This document shows positions 24,834 to 33,536 of a DNA stretch of 64,000 nt, one piece after another. The stretch's first letter is position 1; each line of letters starts with the position of its first letter. The stretch spans positions 310,001 through 374,000 of the forward strand of contig JADGNA010000008.1 in NCBI GenBank assembly GCA_015234465.1, in the 5' to 3' direction. The position numbers were made by a program, and so were the translations under genes. The notes beneath the pieces are model-generated. The model ran no database searches and was not told the origin of the DNA. It saw only the letters and a program-made list of their open reading frames with translations. This DNA is from Salinibacterium sp. Lineage in GTDB: Bacteria; Actinomycetota; Actinomycetes; Actinomycetales; Microbacteriaceae.

Positions 24834-25223
24834 TCAGCCGTGGAACTGGGCGATCTGCAGGAGGTTGCCGCAGGTGTCGTCGAGCACGGCGACCGTGACG
24901 GGGCCCAGGTTGCTCGGCGGCTGCGTGAAGGCCACGCCCTCGGCGACTAGCCGGTCGTACTCGGCCTGCACATCGTCGACCGCCATGACGCAGCAGGGGA
25001 TGCCATCTTCCAGGAGGGCATCCGCGTAGGCACCGGCGGCCGGATGCGCCTTCGGCTCGAGCGAGATCTGCGTCGCGTCCGGCTTGCCCGCCTCCACGAC
25101 GGTGAGCCAGCGGTGCTCGCCCATGGGAATGTCGGCGGCGACCTCGAAGCCGAGCGTGCCCGTGTAGAACTCGAGTGCGTGCTGCTGGTCGTCGACGAAG
25201 ATGCTGACGGTCTGGAGCTTCAT
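24834..25223 (-). CDS. VOC family protein (glyoxalase/bleomycin-resistance fold)
   Basis: The 129-aa product has two beta-alpha-beta-beta-beta modules: QTVSIFVDDQQHALEFYTGT through WLTVVEAG, then CCVMAVDDVQAEYDRLVAEG through TVAVLDDTCGNLLQIAQ. This is the vicinal-oxygen-chelate fold of small dioxygenase or resistance proteins; the substrate is unknown. Its ATG overlaps the stop of the ArsR-type gene (ATGA), so the regulator and enzyme form one operon. The ATG at 25223 was preferred over longer upstream frames that lie inside the regulator. Confidence 0.88.
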   Translation of the reverse strand: MKLQTVSIFVDDQQHALEFYTGTLGFEVAADIPMGEHRWLTVVEAGKPDATQISLEPKAHPAAGAYADALLEDGIPCCVMAVDDVQAEYDRLVAEGVAFTQPPSNLGPVTVAVLDDTCGNLLQIAQFHG

Positions 25224-25501
25224 GTGCGTGTCCTTCGCGTGGGCCACCGTTCGGCGATCTGCGCGAGCGGGGCGGTGTTGATGGTGTGGAGCTTGTAGCG
25301 CCCGCGGCGCTCCGTGCGCACGAGGCCCGCCGCTTCGAGCACGTCGAGGTGCTGCGACACCGCCTGCCGGGTGGGGGTCAGGTCGTGGTGCATGGCGAGT
25401 TTGGTGCACAGCTCGAAGAGGGTCTGCTCATCGCGCTGCATGAGTTCGTCTAGCAGGAGGCGGCGCGTCTCGTCGGCCAGGGCCTTGTAGACGTCGCTCA
25501 C
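25220..25501 (-). CDS. ArsR-family transcriptional regulator
   Basis: The 93-aa winged-helix protein begins MSDVYKALADETRRLLLDEL and carries the recognition helix TRQAVSQHLDVLEAAGLVRT and wing ERRGRYKLHTIN. The Cys in LFELCTKLA is not in the classical metal site, so it is probably not a metal sensor. It precedes and overlaps the VOC gene by four bases and probably represses its own operon. An AT-richer patch immediately upstream (25505-25540, with TTCACTTG) may hold the promoter. Confidence 0.92.
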   Translation of the reverse strand: MSDVYKALADETRRLLLDELMQRDEQTLFELCTKLAMHHDLTPTRQAVSQHLDVLEAAGLVRTERRGRYKLHTINTAPLAQIAERWPTRRTRT

Positions 25502-25573
25502 GCGCCCAGCATAGGCAAGCGTTCACTTGCATGTCAAGCATCCGGTGTCGGGGCGCGAAGCTACGATTGCCGA

Positions 25574-26284
25574 ATGACGATCATCGCCGCCGCCGACGGT
25601 TCAGCACTCGGAAACCCCGGCCCCGCCGGCTGGGCCTGGTACGTCGACGACGGATGCTGGGATGCCGGCGGCTGGAAGCACGCCACCAACAACCAGGGTG
25701 AGCTGAAGGCCGTGCTCGAGCTCTTTCGCGCGACCGCCCACGTCGACGACGACCTGCTGGTGCTGTGCGACAGCCAGTACGTCATCAACTCGGTCACCAA
25801 GTGGATGCCGGGGTGGAAGCGCAAGGGCTGGCGCAAGGCCGACGGCTCCCCCGTCATGAACGTCGAGCTACTCAAAGAGCTCGACGAGGCGCTCAAGGGT
25901 CGCAACTTCACCTTCGAGTGGGTCAAGGGCCACGTCGGCCACGAGCTCAACGAGGCGGCGGATGCCCGTGCCCGCGCCGTCGCGGAGGCCTACCGCCGCG
26001 GCACCCCCGTGCCGAGCGGCCCCGGCTTCACGGCGGGCCACACGGTGAGCACTGGCACACCGGCAGTGAGCGAGCCCCGCCCAGTGATCGACCCCACGGA
26101 TGAGGTGCCGGATGCCGACATCGACGACCGGTTCACGGGGGAGGACGACGCCCTCTTCTCGCTCGACGCACCCACGTGGCATCCGCTCACCATCTCCCTG
26201 ACCGAGGACGAGCACGAGCGCCTGCTCCGCCGGGCCCGCGATCGGGGCGTGACCCCGGAGGAGCTGCTCCGCGGGCTCATCTAA
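25574..26284 (+). CDS. rnhA: Ribonuclease HI with C-terminal extension
   Basis: The 236-aa protein has an RNase HI domain in residues 1-140 with the catalytic acids D8 (ADGSALGNPG), E43 (NNQGELKAV), D66 (LCDSQYV) and D130 (NEAADARA), plus His in VKGHVGHELN. It cleaves RNA in RNA-DNA hybrids. The last 90 residues are extra: an acidic linker and a final segment (PLTISLTEDEHERLLRRARD) that looks like a ribbon-helix-helix or short helical binding domain. The hybrid-binding domain of eukaryotic type at the N-terminus is absent. Confidence 0.9.
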   Translation: MTIIAAADGSALGNPGPAGWAWYVDDGCWDAGGWKHATNNQGELKAVLELFRATAHVDDDLLVLCDSQYVINSVTKWMPGWKRKGWRKADGSPVMNVELLKELDEALKGRNFTFEWVKGHVGHELNEAADARARAVAEAYRRGTPVPSGPGFTAGHTVSTGTPAVSEPRPVIDPTDEVPDADIDDRFTGEDDALFSLDAPTWHPLTISLTEDEHERLLRRARDRGVTPEELLRGLI

Positions 26285-26306
26285 CCCATCACCCTCTCCA
26301 CGGAGC

Positions 26307-26363
26307 TGAGTGTCGAGAACAGGCGCCACCGGCTTTTCACTTGGCGCATCTTCTCGATACTGA
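26307..26363. repeat. 57-bp intergenic palindrome
   Basis: TGAGTGTCGAGAACAGGCGCCA at 26307-26328 is an imperfect inverted match of TGGCGCATCTTCTCGATACTGA at 26342-26363, with a 13-base loop (CCGGCTTTTCACT). It lies between two genes of the same direction (rnhA and the permease). It is similar in size and arrangement to the elements at 13652 and 41962 but of different sequence. Confidence 0.65.
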
Positions 26364-26454
26364 CGAGCCCGAGACGGATGCCGACGCGCATACTCCCAGC
26401 ATCCGGCGCCCGCAAGCATTGCCGCCGGAGCGGTTCGGGCTTACCTTCTGCCTC

Positions 26455-27825
26455 ATGACCTCACCTGCAGGAGTCGAGACGCCACCGGCCAGCGCCAAAC
26501 TCAAGCGCAACATCTCCGGGCTGTTCCTCTTCCTCTTCATCCTCGGCGACGTGCTGGGCGCCGGCATCTACGCGCTCGTCGGCGTCATGGCGGGAGAGAC
26601 GGGCGGCGCGATCTGGGTGCCGCTCGGCATCGCGCTCCTCCTAGCACTGCTGACCGCCGGGTCGTATGCGGAGCTCGTGACGAAGTACCCGCGCGCAGGC
26701 GGTTCGGCGGTCTTCGCCGAGCGCGCCTTCAAGACGCCGATCGTGTCGTTCCTCGTGGGCTTCTCGATGCTCGCTGCCGGCGTCGTGAGCGCGGCCGCAC
26801 TGGCGCTCGCGTTCGCGGGCGACTACCTGAGCGTCTTCATCGACATCCCGCCCATCCTGGGTGCCGTGCTCTTCCTCGTGCTCGTGGCGCTCATCAACCT
26901 GCGCGGCATCAAGGAGTCGATGCAGGCGAACTTCGTCATGACGGCCATCGAGCTGACGGGCCTGCTGATCGTGCTCATCGCGGTCGGGGTCTTCGTGGGC
27001 GGCGGCAACGGCGACTTCAGCCGCCTCACCGAGTTCAACCCCGACACGACCCCCGCGCTGGCGATCATGGCCGGCGTGCTGCTCGCCTACTACTCCTATG
27101 TGGGCTTCGAGACCTCGGCCAACATTGTGGAGGAGATCCGCAACCCCGCCCGCGTGTACCCCCGCACCCTCTTCGCCTCGCTCCTGACCGCGGGGGCGCT
27201 CTACATGCTCGTCGCCGCGGCATCCACCGTCACCCTCGCGCCGGAGGAACTCGCGGAGTCCACCGGCCCGCTGCTCGCCGTCGTGGAGGAGACGGGCGCC
27301 GGCATCCCGCCGTGGCTCTTCAGCGCGATCGCACTCATCGCGGTCGCGAACGGATGCCTCCTCACGATGATCATGGCGAGCCGCCTCACCTACGGCATGG
27401 CGAAGCAGCGCCTGCTGCCGCCCCCGCTCGGCAAGGTGCTCCCCCGCCGCGGAACCCCCTGGGTCTCCATCATCGTCACGACGATCGTCGCGATGGGCCT
27501 CACCTTCACGGGCGACCTCTCCACGCTTGCGAACACGGTCGTGCTCCTGCTGCTGTTCGTCTTCCTCAGCACCAACGTCGCCGTGCTCGTGCTGCGCCGC
27601 GACGAGGGCGAGCGCGAACACTTCAAGGTCTGGACCTTCGTGCCCGTGCTCGCGATCCTCTCCTGCATCGGCCTCATGACGCAGCAGTCGGGTGAGGTGT
27701 GGATCCGCGCGCTCATCCTGATCGCGGTCGGTGTGGCCCTCTACTTCGCGACCCGCTGGTGGTCGAAGAAGGGCGACGGCACGGATGCCACGGACTCCGC
27801 GTCAGCTCAGCGCGACGAGCAGTGA
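26455..27825 (+). CDS. APC-superfamily amino acid permease
   Basis: The 456-aa membrane protein has about 12 helices and begins with the APC motif LFLFLFILGDVLGAGIYALV, followed by AGSYAELVTKYPRAGGSAVF, both conserved in amino acid-polyamine-organocation carriers. The mid-protein FETSANIVEEIRNPARVYPR is also a family signature. Substrate is probably an amino acid. Upstream frame extensions to 26176 lie inside rnhA; the ATG at 26455 starts the conserved region. The end overlaps the opposite gene by 24 bases. Confidence 0.9.
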   Translation: MTSPAGVETPPASAKLKRNISGLFLFLFILGDVLGAGIYALVGVMAGETGGAIWVPLGIALLLALLTAGSYAELVTKYPRAGGSAVFAERAFKTPIVSFLVGFSMLAAGVVSAAALALAFAGDYLSVFIDIPPILGAVLFLVLVALINLRGIKESMQANFVMTAIELTGLLIVLIAVGVFVGGGNGDFSRLTEFNPDTTPALAIMAGVLLAYYSYVGFETSANIVEEIRNPARVYPRTLFASLLTAGALYMLVAAASTVTLAPEELAESTGPLLAVVEETGAGIPPWLFSAIALIAVANGCLLTMIMASRLTYGMAKQRLLPPPLGKVLPRRGTPWVSIIVTTIVAMGLTFTGDLSTLANTVVLLLLFVFLSTNVAVLVLRRDEGEREHFKVWTFVPVLAILSCIGLMTQQSGEVWIRALILIAVGVALYFATRWWSKKGDGTDATDSASAQRDEQ

Positions 27826-28185
27826 CGCAGCCGCAAGCACAACGCACACGGGCGTCATGAGGTAGCGCTCGGGCTTCGAACGCGAGATGGCGTTCATGAG
27901 GATGCCGAGCACGAAGTAGGCGAAAAGCACCCACATCGCGACATCCGCCACCGTCTCGTCGAGGGGCACAGCCCCCACCTTCGCGAGGATGATGAGCGCG
28001 AAGATGCCGTAGAGCACGATCGAGACGACGCTGCCGATGCGCAGCTTCGCGGGAAGGATGCGGTGCTGGCCGCCCCACGCGAAATGCCCGAGAGGAGCAC
28101 CCGCGATGAGGGCAACCTGGAAGATGGCGAGGGCCGCGAGCAGCAGGAGCACGGCCGCAGCGGCGAGGCCGGTAACGGAGAACAT
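27802..28185 (-). CDS. Small four-helix membrane protein, unknown
   Basis: The 127-aa product is almost entirely hydrophobic with four predicted transmembrane helices (LAAAAVLLLLAALAIFQVAL; VVSIVLYGIFALIILAKVG; VADVAMWVLFAYFVLGILMN; LMTPVCVVLAAASLLVALS). The sequence GAPLGHFAWGGQHRILPAKL is reminiscent of a family of small uncharacterised actinobacterial membrane proteins. No function is known. The ATG at 28185 starts directly before the first helix; GTG at 28191 is possible. Confidence 0.7.
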   Translation of the reverse strand: MFSVTGLAAAAVLLLLAALAIFQVALIAGAPLGHFAWGGQHRILPAKLRIGSVVSIVLYGIFALIILAKVGAVPLDETVADVAMWVLFAYFVLGILMNAISRSKPERYLMTPVCVVLAAASLLVALS

Positions 28186-28239
28186 GTGCACATCTTCGCG
28201 CCTATTGACTCCGGAGCCCCGGCGGCGCACGCTTTCGAG

Positions 28240-28605
28240 ATGAAGGCAATCGTGAATCACTTCGAGATCCCCGCCGATGACCTCGAGCGGGCGCAGTCGT
28301 TCTATGCCGAGGTCTTCGGCTGGAAGATGGAGGACTGGGGCGACGGCAACATCATGGTGGAGGCGAGCGAGGGCGGCATCGGCGGCGACATCCACCAGCG
28401 GGGCAGCGATGTTCCGCACCCGACCTTTGTCATCACGGTCGACCGCATCGAGGATGCCGTGGCCGCCATCACGGCAAAGGGTGGCCAGATGGTCTCGTCC
28501 ATCCAGACGATGGAGGGCATGGGGCGCTACGCCTACTTCAAGGACAGCGAGGGCAACCTCCTCGGCGTCTGGGACACCGTCACCGACGCCGTGCAGGAGG
28601 AATGA
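28240..28605 (+). CDS. VOC family protein
   Basis: The 121-aa protein has the VOC fold with IVNHFEIPADDLERAQSFYA, FGWKMEDWGDGNIM and, at the end, YFKDSEGNLLGVWDT. Conserved Glu/His positions for a metal are partly present (H7, E120-type Glu missing), so activity is uncertain. Its stop overlaps the following YCII gene by four bases (ATGA), which points to joint function. Confidence 0.88.
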   Translation: MKAIVNHFEIPADDLERAQSFYAEVFGWKMEDWGDGNIMVEASEGGIGGDIHQRGSDVPHPTFVITVDRIEDAVAAITAKGGQMVSSIQTMEGMGRYAYFKDSEGNLLGVWDTVTDAVQEE

Positions 28606-28970
28606 CCATGAAGGTGAAGTTCATGCTCATGGTCTTCGGCGAGGAGTCCGAGGTGCGCACGCACGGGTCGACATGGGCTGAGCGCGTCGCCTCCTTCATG
28701 GTGCAGCTCGATGACGAGCTGGCGCAGAGCGGCGAACTCGTCTACTCCGAGGTGTTAGAGGACGGGCATGACGCGCTCCTCGTCGACCGGCACGGCGGCA
28801 TCCACGACGGGTCACTCGCCGGGGCGACGCCGCTGCTGCGCTTCATTGTCGTGCGGGTGACGGATGAGTCGCGCGCGCTCGAGATCGCGGCCCGCATGGC
28901 CGAGGCGGTCGGCTCGGCGGTCGAGGTGCGGGAGGTGCGCGAACTGCATCCGGATGCGATCCGCCCCTAG
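28602..28970 (+). CDS. YCII-related (DGPF) domain protein
   Basis: The 122-aa product matches the YCII/DGPF family: MKVKFMLMVFGEE at the start, a central helix pair (ASFMVQLDDELAQSGELVYS) and the LAGATPLLRFIVVRVTDESR strand. The family includes small enzymes such as chlorophenol dehalogenases and sigma-factor-associated proteins, all with a ferredoxin-like fold. It is translationally coupled to the VOC gene. No sigma-factor gene is adjacent. Confidence 0.8.
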   Translation: MTMKVKFMLMVFGEESEVRTHGSTWAERVASFMVQLDDELAQSGELVYSEVLEDGHDALLVDRHGGIHDGSLAGATPLLRFIVVRVTDESRALEIAARMAEAVGSAVEVREVRELHPDAIRP

Positions 28971-28987
28971 CGCGGAACCCTAGGGAA

Positions 28988-29275
28988 TCAGGCCCATTCG
29001 CGCTTGGCGAGGCGCGAGAGCACCTGCGGTTCGTCCTCGGGCTCAGGCATGCCGTCGAACTCGGGCGAGGCCGGATAGACGAGTACGGGGACGCCCGAGA
29101 CCAGTTGCACCGAGACATCCATCACGCCGTCGGTGCTGTTGATGTAGCAGCGCACCGTGAAGAACTCACCGAAGGGCTTGCCGCTCGCGACCAGGTGGTT
29201 GACGTAGCCGATGAAGCCGTCGGCGAATCGGTCGGAGACGGTGAAGGAGCGGCCGTAGTAGTCGATGCGTTTCAT
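28988..29275 (-). CDS. Hypothetical protein, 95 aa
   Basis: The frame encodes MKRIDYYGRSFTVSDRFADG... with alternating beta-strand character and conserved-looking aromatic residues; it ends with an acidic stretch (PEPEDEPQVLSRLAK). I do not recognise a family with confidence. Its codon usage fits the neighbours, it fills the gap between two convergent/divergent genes without overlap, and it has a normal ATG start, so it is likely to be a real gene. It is divergent from the SNF2 helicase gene. Confidence 0.6.
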   Translation of the reverse strand: MKRIDYYGRSFTVSDRFADGFIGYVNHLVASGKPFGEFFTVRCYINSTDGVMDVSVQLVSGVPVLVYPASPEFDGMPEPEDEPQVLSRLAKREWA

Positions 29276-29359
29276 GATCGAACTCTACGGGGAGCGCGCG
29301 GGGTCGACGCTGAGTGGCCGCCGTCATCCGCGACTGTCGGATGCTCGTGACAGACTCGG

Positions 29360-32059
29360 GTGGTGCCCTCGCCAACGCCTCCCGACGATGCCTGGCGCGG
29401 TCGGCTTGAGGCGCTCGTCGGCGGTCAGGCTCAGGCATCCGACGGCCGGGCGATGGCCCTGCAGTTCGAGTTGCGCGAGCTCATCCCGCCGGCCGTACGG
29501 CGTTGGGGTGGCGCCGTCGCGCGCACGGTCACGGCCGACGCGGCGATCATCGGTGAGGTGCGTCTCGCCGTGCGGCCCGTCGCGCGCAGCACCGCCGGCA
29601 ATTGGACTCGCGCGGAACTCTCCTGGGCCAACCTCCCGTTCAAGGCGAGCGCGGCCAACCTCGACGAAGCGCATCATGCCTGGTTTTCGCAGTTCGGCGC
29701 TCTGCACCGGCCCGTCCGCGACGTCTACACGGGCCGCGACGGCGACTGGCTGCACCTCGACGACTACCAGAGCCCGCTCCTGTGGAACCTGTTGGCGGAT
29801 GCTGCGGGGCTCGGCATCGCCTTCGTCGGCAGCACGGGCGGCAGCCGCGGCGCCGAGGTGCTGCTGGGGCGGGAGGCCCGAGTCGCGCTCGACGCATCGT
29901 CGAACACCGAGGGGCTGACGCTGGCCCCGCGGGTGGAGTTCGACGGGGCCGTCGCGAATGCAGCATCCGTCGGCGTCATCGCCGACCACGGGCTCTACCG
30001 CTTCGAGCTCACGCCACCCCGCTTCGAGCTGGCCCCGCTCGACCGGCCGCTCACACCCGAGCGGAGGGCGCTGCTGCAGCAGGACGCGATCGTCGTGCCC
30101 GCGGCGTCCGTCGACCAGGTCGTCGCGGAGTTCGTGCCCGAACTGCAGCGCCGCGTGGGCGTCACGAGCACGGATGCCACGGTCACGGTGCCTGCGCCCG
30201 CGCCTCCCCCGGCCGCGGAGCGCGACGAGGAGCACCCCGACGCGCCCCGGCTCATCATCAAGACCGTGCCGACGGACCAGCCGGACTGGTTCGACCTCGG
30301 CATCATCGTGCGGGTCGACGAATACGACATCCCCTTCGGCCCGCTCTTCAAGGCGCTCGCGAAGGGGCAGAAGAAGTTCAAGCTCGTCGACGGCACGCAC
30401 CTCAAGCTGACCCTGCCCGTCTTCGACCGCCTGCGCGAACTGATCGCTGAGGCGCAGGACATCGAGGAGTGGGAGGTCGAGCCCCGCATCAGTCGTTACC
30501 AGGCGAGCCTCTGGGCCGACTTCGAAGACCTCGCGGATGAGACGGAGGAGGCGGTCGAGTGGCGAGCCGCCGCGCGCGGGCTGCTCGATGCCGCCGAGAT
30601 TCCCCGGGCGGAGCATGGCCTCGACGTGACCCTGCGGCCGTACCAGCAGGAGGGTCTCGACTGGCTCGCGTTCCTCCACTCGCACGGCCTGGGCGGCGTG
30701 CTCGCCGACGACATGGGGCTCGGCAAGACGCTGCAGACGCTCGCGCTCATCGACCACGTGCGCCGCACGTCGGCGGATGCTGCGGGCGCGGGACTTGACG
30801 CCGTCACCGACGCCGACCTCGACGCGGCCACCGCACCGGGCGTCGGCACCCCGTTCCTGGTGGTCGCCCCCACCTCAGTCGTGTCGAACTGGGTCGCGGA
30901 GGCCGAGCGCTGGGCGCCCATGCTGCGCGTGCAGCAGGTCGGCACGACGGGTGCGGAGCTCGACCCCTCGGCCGACATCGTCGTGACCTCGTACGCGCTG
31001 TTCCGCCTCGACTTCGCGAACTACCGCGCCGCGACCTGGGCGGGGCTCGTGCTCGACGAGGCGCAGTTCGTCAAGAACCACGCCGCCCTCGTGCACCGTT
31101 GCGCCCGCGACCTCGTCGCCCCCTTCAAGCTCGCCATCACGGGCACCCCCATGGAGAACAACCTCATGGAACTGCGCGCGCTCTTCGCGATCGTCGCGCC
31201 CGGGCTCTTCCCCTCGGCCCGGCGCTTCGCGGAGGAATACGTGCGCCCCATCGAGAGCGGGCAACGGGAGCGCCTCGAGCGCCTGCGCCGCCGCATCCGC
31301 CCACTCATGCTTCGCCGCACCAAGGCGCTCGTCGCGGCCGACCTGCCCGAGAAGCAGGAGCAGGTCGTGACGGTCGAGCTACAGCCCGAACACCGGCACC
31401 TCTACGACACGGTGCTGCAGCGCGAGCGCCAGAAGCTCTTCGGACTCATCGATGATGTCGACCGCAACCGCATGATCATCTTCCGCTCGCTGACCCTGCT
31501 GCGGATGCTCGCGCTCGACGCCACCCTCATCGATGAGGCCCACGCGGGCGTGCCGTCGAGCAAGCTCGAGGTGCTGCTCGAACAGCTCGAGGAGGCTGCC
31601 GCCGAGGGGCACCGCACGCTCGTCTTCAGCCAGTTCACCTCCTACCTGCAGGTCGTCGCCGCGGGGTTGGATGCCGCGGGCATCCGCTACTCGTACCTGG
31701 ACGGGTCGACGCGGCGCCGCCGTGAGGTGATCGACGGCTTCACGGAGGGTGAGGCATCCGTGTTCCTCATCAGCCTCAAGGCCGGCGGCTTCGGCCTGAC
31801 GCTGACCGAGGCGGACTACGTGTTCCTGCTCGACCCCTGGTGGAACCCGGCCGCCGAGAACCAGGCGATCGACCGCGCCCACCGCATCGGGCAGCAGCGC
31901 AACGTCATGGTCTACCGGATGATCGCGGCCGACACGATCGAGGAGAAGGTGCTCGCGCTCTCCCGGCGAAAAGCCGAACTGTTTTCCTCGGTAATGGATG
32001 CGGATGGCGTGTTCTCAGAGAAGCTCACGGCAGAGGACATCCGCTGGCTCGTCGAGTAA
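29360..32059 (+). CDS. SNF2-family DEAD/DEAH-like helicase
   Basis: The 899-aa protein has a SNF2 motor in its C-terminal half: motif I GVLADDMGLGKTLQTLALI (near residue 450), Ia VVAPTSVVSNW, II LVLDEAQFVKN, III AITGTPMENN, V GGFGLTLTEADYVF and VI QAIDRAHRIGQQ. The first 400 residues are an accessory region that replaces the SWIM zinc finger often found in bacterial SNF2 proteins; it has no Cys pairs. It should be a DNA translocase involved in repair or transcription, as HepA/RapA-like proteins are. The start is GTG; no partner gene is adjacent. Confidence 0.92.
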   Translation: MVPSPTPPDDAWRGRLEALVGGQAQASDGRAMALQFELRELIPPAVRRWGGAVARTVTADAAIIGEVRLAVRPVARSTAGNWTRAELSWANLPFKASAANLDEAHHAWFSQFGALHRPVRDVYTGRDGDWLHLDDYQSPLLWNLLADAAGLGIAFVGSTGGSRGAEVLLGREARVALDASSNTEGLTLAPRVEFDGAVANAASVGVIADHGLYRFELTPPRFELAPLDRPLTPERRALLQQDAIVVPAASVDQVVAEFVPELQRRVGVTSTDATVTVPAPAPPPAAERDEEHPDAPRLIIKTVPTDQPDWFDLGIIVRVDEYDIPFGPLFKALAKGQKKFKLVDGTHLKLTLPVFDRLRELIAEAQDIEEWEVEPRISRYQASLWADFEDLADETEEAVEWRAAARGLLDAAEIPRAEHGLDVTLRPYQQEGLDWLAFLHSHGLGGVLADDMGLGKTLQTLALIDHVRRTSADAAGAGLDAVTDADLDAATAPGVGTPFLVVAPTSVVSNWVAEAERWAPMLRVQQVGTTGAELDPSADIVVTSYALFRLDFANYRAATWAGLVLDEAQFVKNHAALVHRCARDLVAPFKLAITGTPMENNLMELRALFAIVAPGLFPSARRFAEEYVRPIESGQRERLERLRRRIRPLMLRRTKALVAADLPEKQEQVVTVELQPEHRHLYDTVLQRERQKLFGLIDDVDRNRMIIFRSLTLLRMLALDATLIDEAHAGVPSSKLEVLLEQLEEAAAEGHRTLVFSQFTSYLQVVAAGLDAAGIRYSYLDGSTRRRREVIDGFTEGEASVFLISLKAGGFGLTLTEADYVFLLDPWWNPAAENQAIDRAHRIGQQRNVMVYRMIAADTIEEKVLALSRRKAELFSSVMDADGVFSEKLTAEDIRWLVE

Positions 32060-32068
32060 TTGCATGAA

Positions 32069-32096
32069 AGCTATTGTGCATAGCTAGTTGGCTATG
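32069..32096. promoter_or_regulatory. Overlapping inverted repeats, probable TetR operator
   Basis: AGCTAT (32069-32074) and ATAGCT (32080-32085) form one inverted repeat, and CATAGC (32079-32084) with GCTATG (32091-32096) forms a second that overlaps it. They lie immediately upstream of the hydrolase start at 32110, in an AT-rich patch that must also contain the promoter. The TetR-type protein encoded at the end of this operon is the likely ligand, by the usual autoregulation of such pairs. Confidence 0.55.
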
Positions 32097-32109
32097 TATC
32101 GTAGGCGAC

Positions 32110-32928
32110 ATGACGACAACGATCTCGACCCAGAGACTGGTGCGGCCCTCACAAGGCGCCATCGCCTACGACGTGCAGGGCGAGGGACCACTCCTGCTGC
32201 TCGTGCCCGGCATGGGCGAACTGCGCTCGACCTACCGCCACATCGTGCCCGCTCTCGTCGCGGCGGGCTTCACGGTCGCGACGACCGACCTGCGAGGGCA
32301 CGGCGACTCCGACACCGGCTTTGACAGTTACGGCGACGAGGCGACCGCCGACGACATCACCGCCCTCCTGCGTGAGCTCGGGCGACCCGCGATCATCGTC
32401 GGCAACTCGATGGCGGCGGGGTCGGCCGTGATCGTCGCGGCCGAACATCCGGAACTCGTGAGCGGCCTCGTGCTCGTCGGCCCCTTTGTGCGCGACACGG
32501 GCGGTGCCGTTTCGAGGATCGCCTTCCGGATGCTGACGGCGCCACTCTGGGTCGCTGCTGTGTGGAAGGGGTACATGCCGACGCTCTACGCGGGCGCGAA
32601 GCCCGCCGACTTCGACGAGTATCGCGAGCGCGCAATCGCGAGCATGCGGCGGCGGGACTATGCGCGGGCGTTCAGCAAGACGACCCGCACCTCGCACGCC
32701 CCCGCCAAGGCGAGCCTGCCTGCCGTGACCGCGCCGACGCTCGTCGTGATGGGCGAGAAAGACCCCGACTTCAAAGACCCGCACGCCGAGGCACGATGGG
32801 CCGCGGATGCCCTGCGCGGCGAACTCGTCATGGTGCCGGACGCGGGACACTACCCACAGGCACAGCAGCCGCAGGTGACCGCGGCGGCGATCGTCGAGTT
32901 CGCGCGTGGGGTGAGCGCGCGTGGCTAG
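32110..32928 (+). CDS. Alpha/beta-fold hydrolase
   Basis: The 272-aa enzyme has the hydrolase core: LLLLVPGMGELRSTYRHIVP (oxyanion), TDLRGHGDSDTGF, the nucleophile elbow GNSMAAGSAV with catalytic Ser, Asp in LVVMGEKDPDF and His in VPDAGHYPQ. The elbow is GNSMA rather than GHSMG, as in a subset of the family. The ATG at 32110 fits the fold better than the upstream in-frame ATG at 32074, which lies within the operator region. The stop overlaps the TetR gene by eight bases. Confidence 0.9.
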   Translation: MTTTISTQRLVRPSQGAIAYDVQGEGPLLLLVPGMGELRSTYRHIVPALVAAGFTVATTDLRGHGDSDTGFDSYGDEATADDITALLRELGRPAIIVGNSMAAGSAVIVAAEHPELVSGLVLVGPFVRDTGGAVSRIAFRMLTAPLWVAAVWKGYMPTLYAGAKPADFDEYRERAIASMRRRDYARAFSKTTRTSHAPAKASLPAVTAPTLVVMGEKDPDFKDPHAEARWAADALRGELVMVPDAGHYPQAQQPQVTAAAIVEFARGVSARG

Positions 32929-33478
32929 GGCCGGACTCGACTACACGACCGTCGTCGAGCGGGGCGCGCAGCTGCTCGATGCCGACCCGGCGGGCCTCAG
33001 CCTGGCCGCCCTCGCGGAGCAGCTCGGCGTGCGGGCGCCGTCGCTCTACAAGCACGTCGACGGGCTGCCCGCCCTGCAGCGCGGCATCATGCTCCGCGCC
33101 AAGCAGGAGTTGGCGGAGGTGCTCGGCCGGGCCACCATGGGCCGCTCGCGCGATGACGCCGTGCGGGCGATGGCGCGGGCCTATCGCGCGTGGGCGGTCG
33201 AGCATCCGGGGCAGTATCCCCTCACCGTGCGGGCGAATGCCCCCGGCGACGAAGATGACGCGCGCGTCTCGGGGATGCTCGTCGAGATCATCTTCGCCGT
33301 GCTGCGGGGCTACAACCTTGAGGGCGACGACGCGGTGGATGCCACCCGGTTCCTGCGCTCGGCCCTGCACGGTTTCGTCGCGCTCGAGACCGGCGGCGCG
33401 TTCGCGCTCCCCCGCGAGCTCGAACGCAGCTTCGAGAAGCTCACGGACAGTGTGGTGACCGCGCTCGCGACGTGGTGA
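32921..33478 (+). CDS. TetR-family regulator (WHG-type C-terminal domain)
   Basis: The 185-aa protein has an N-terminal TetR helix-turn-helix (LSLAALAEQLGVRAPSLYKH) and a C-terminal ligand domain of the TetR_C_33/WHG type (RFLRSALHGFVALETGGAFA). It begins with GTG inside the end of the hydrolase gene and is probably co-expressed. It is expected to repress the operon through the inverted repeats at 32069-32096. The inducer could be the hydrolase substrate or product, which is unknown. Confidence 0.9.
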   Translation: MARAGLDYTTVVERGAQLLDADPAGLSLAALAEQLGVRAPSLYKHVDGLPALQRGIMLRAKQELAEVLGRATMGRSRDDAVRAMARAYRAWAVEHPGQYPLTVRANAPGDEDDARVSGMLVEIIFAVLRGYNLEGDDAVDATRFLRSALHGFVALETGGAFALPRELERSFEKLTDSVVTALATW

Positions 33479-33536
33479 CGTCGCGCCCGCACGAGACTGA
33501 ACGCGCGAACAGCTGCCGTGTGAGCGGGTGCGGCCA

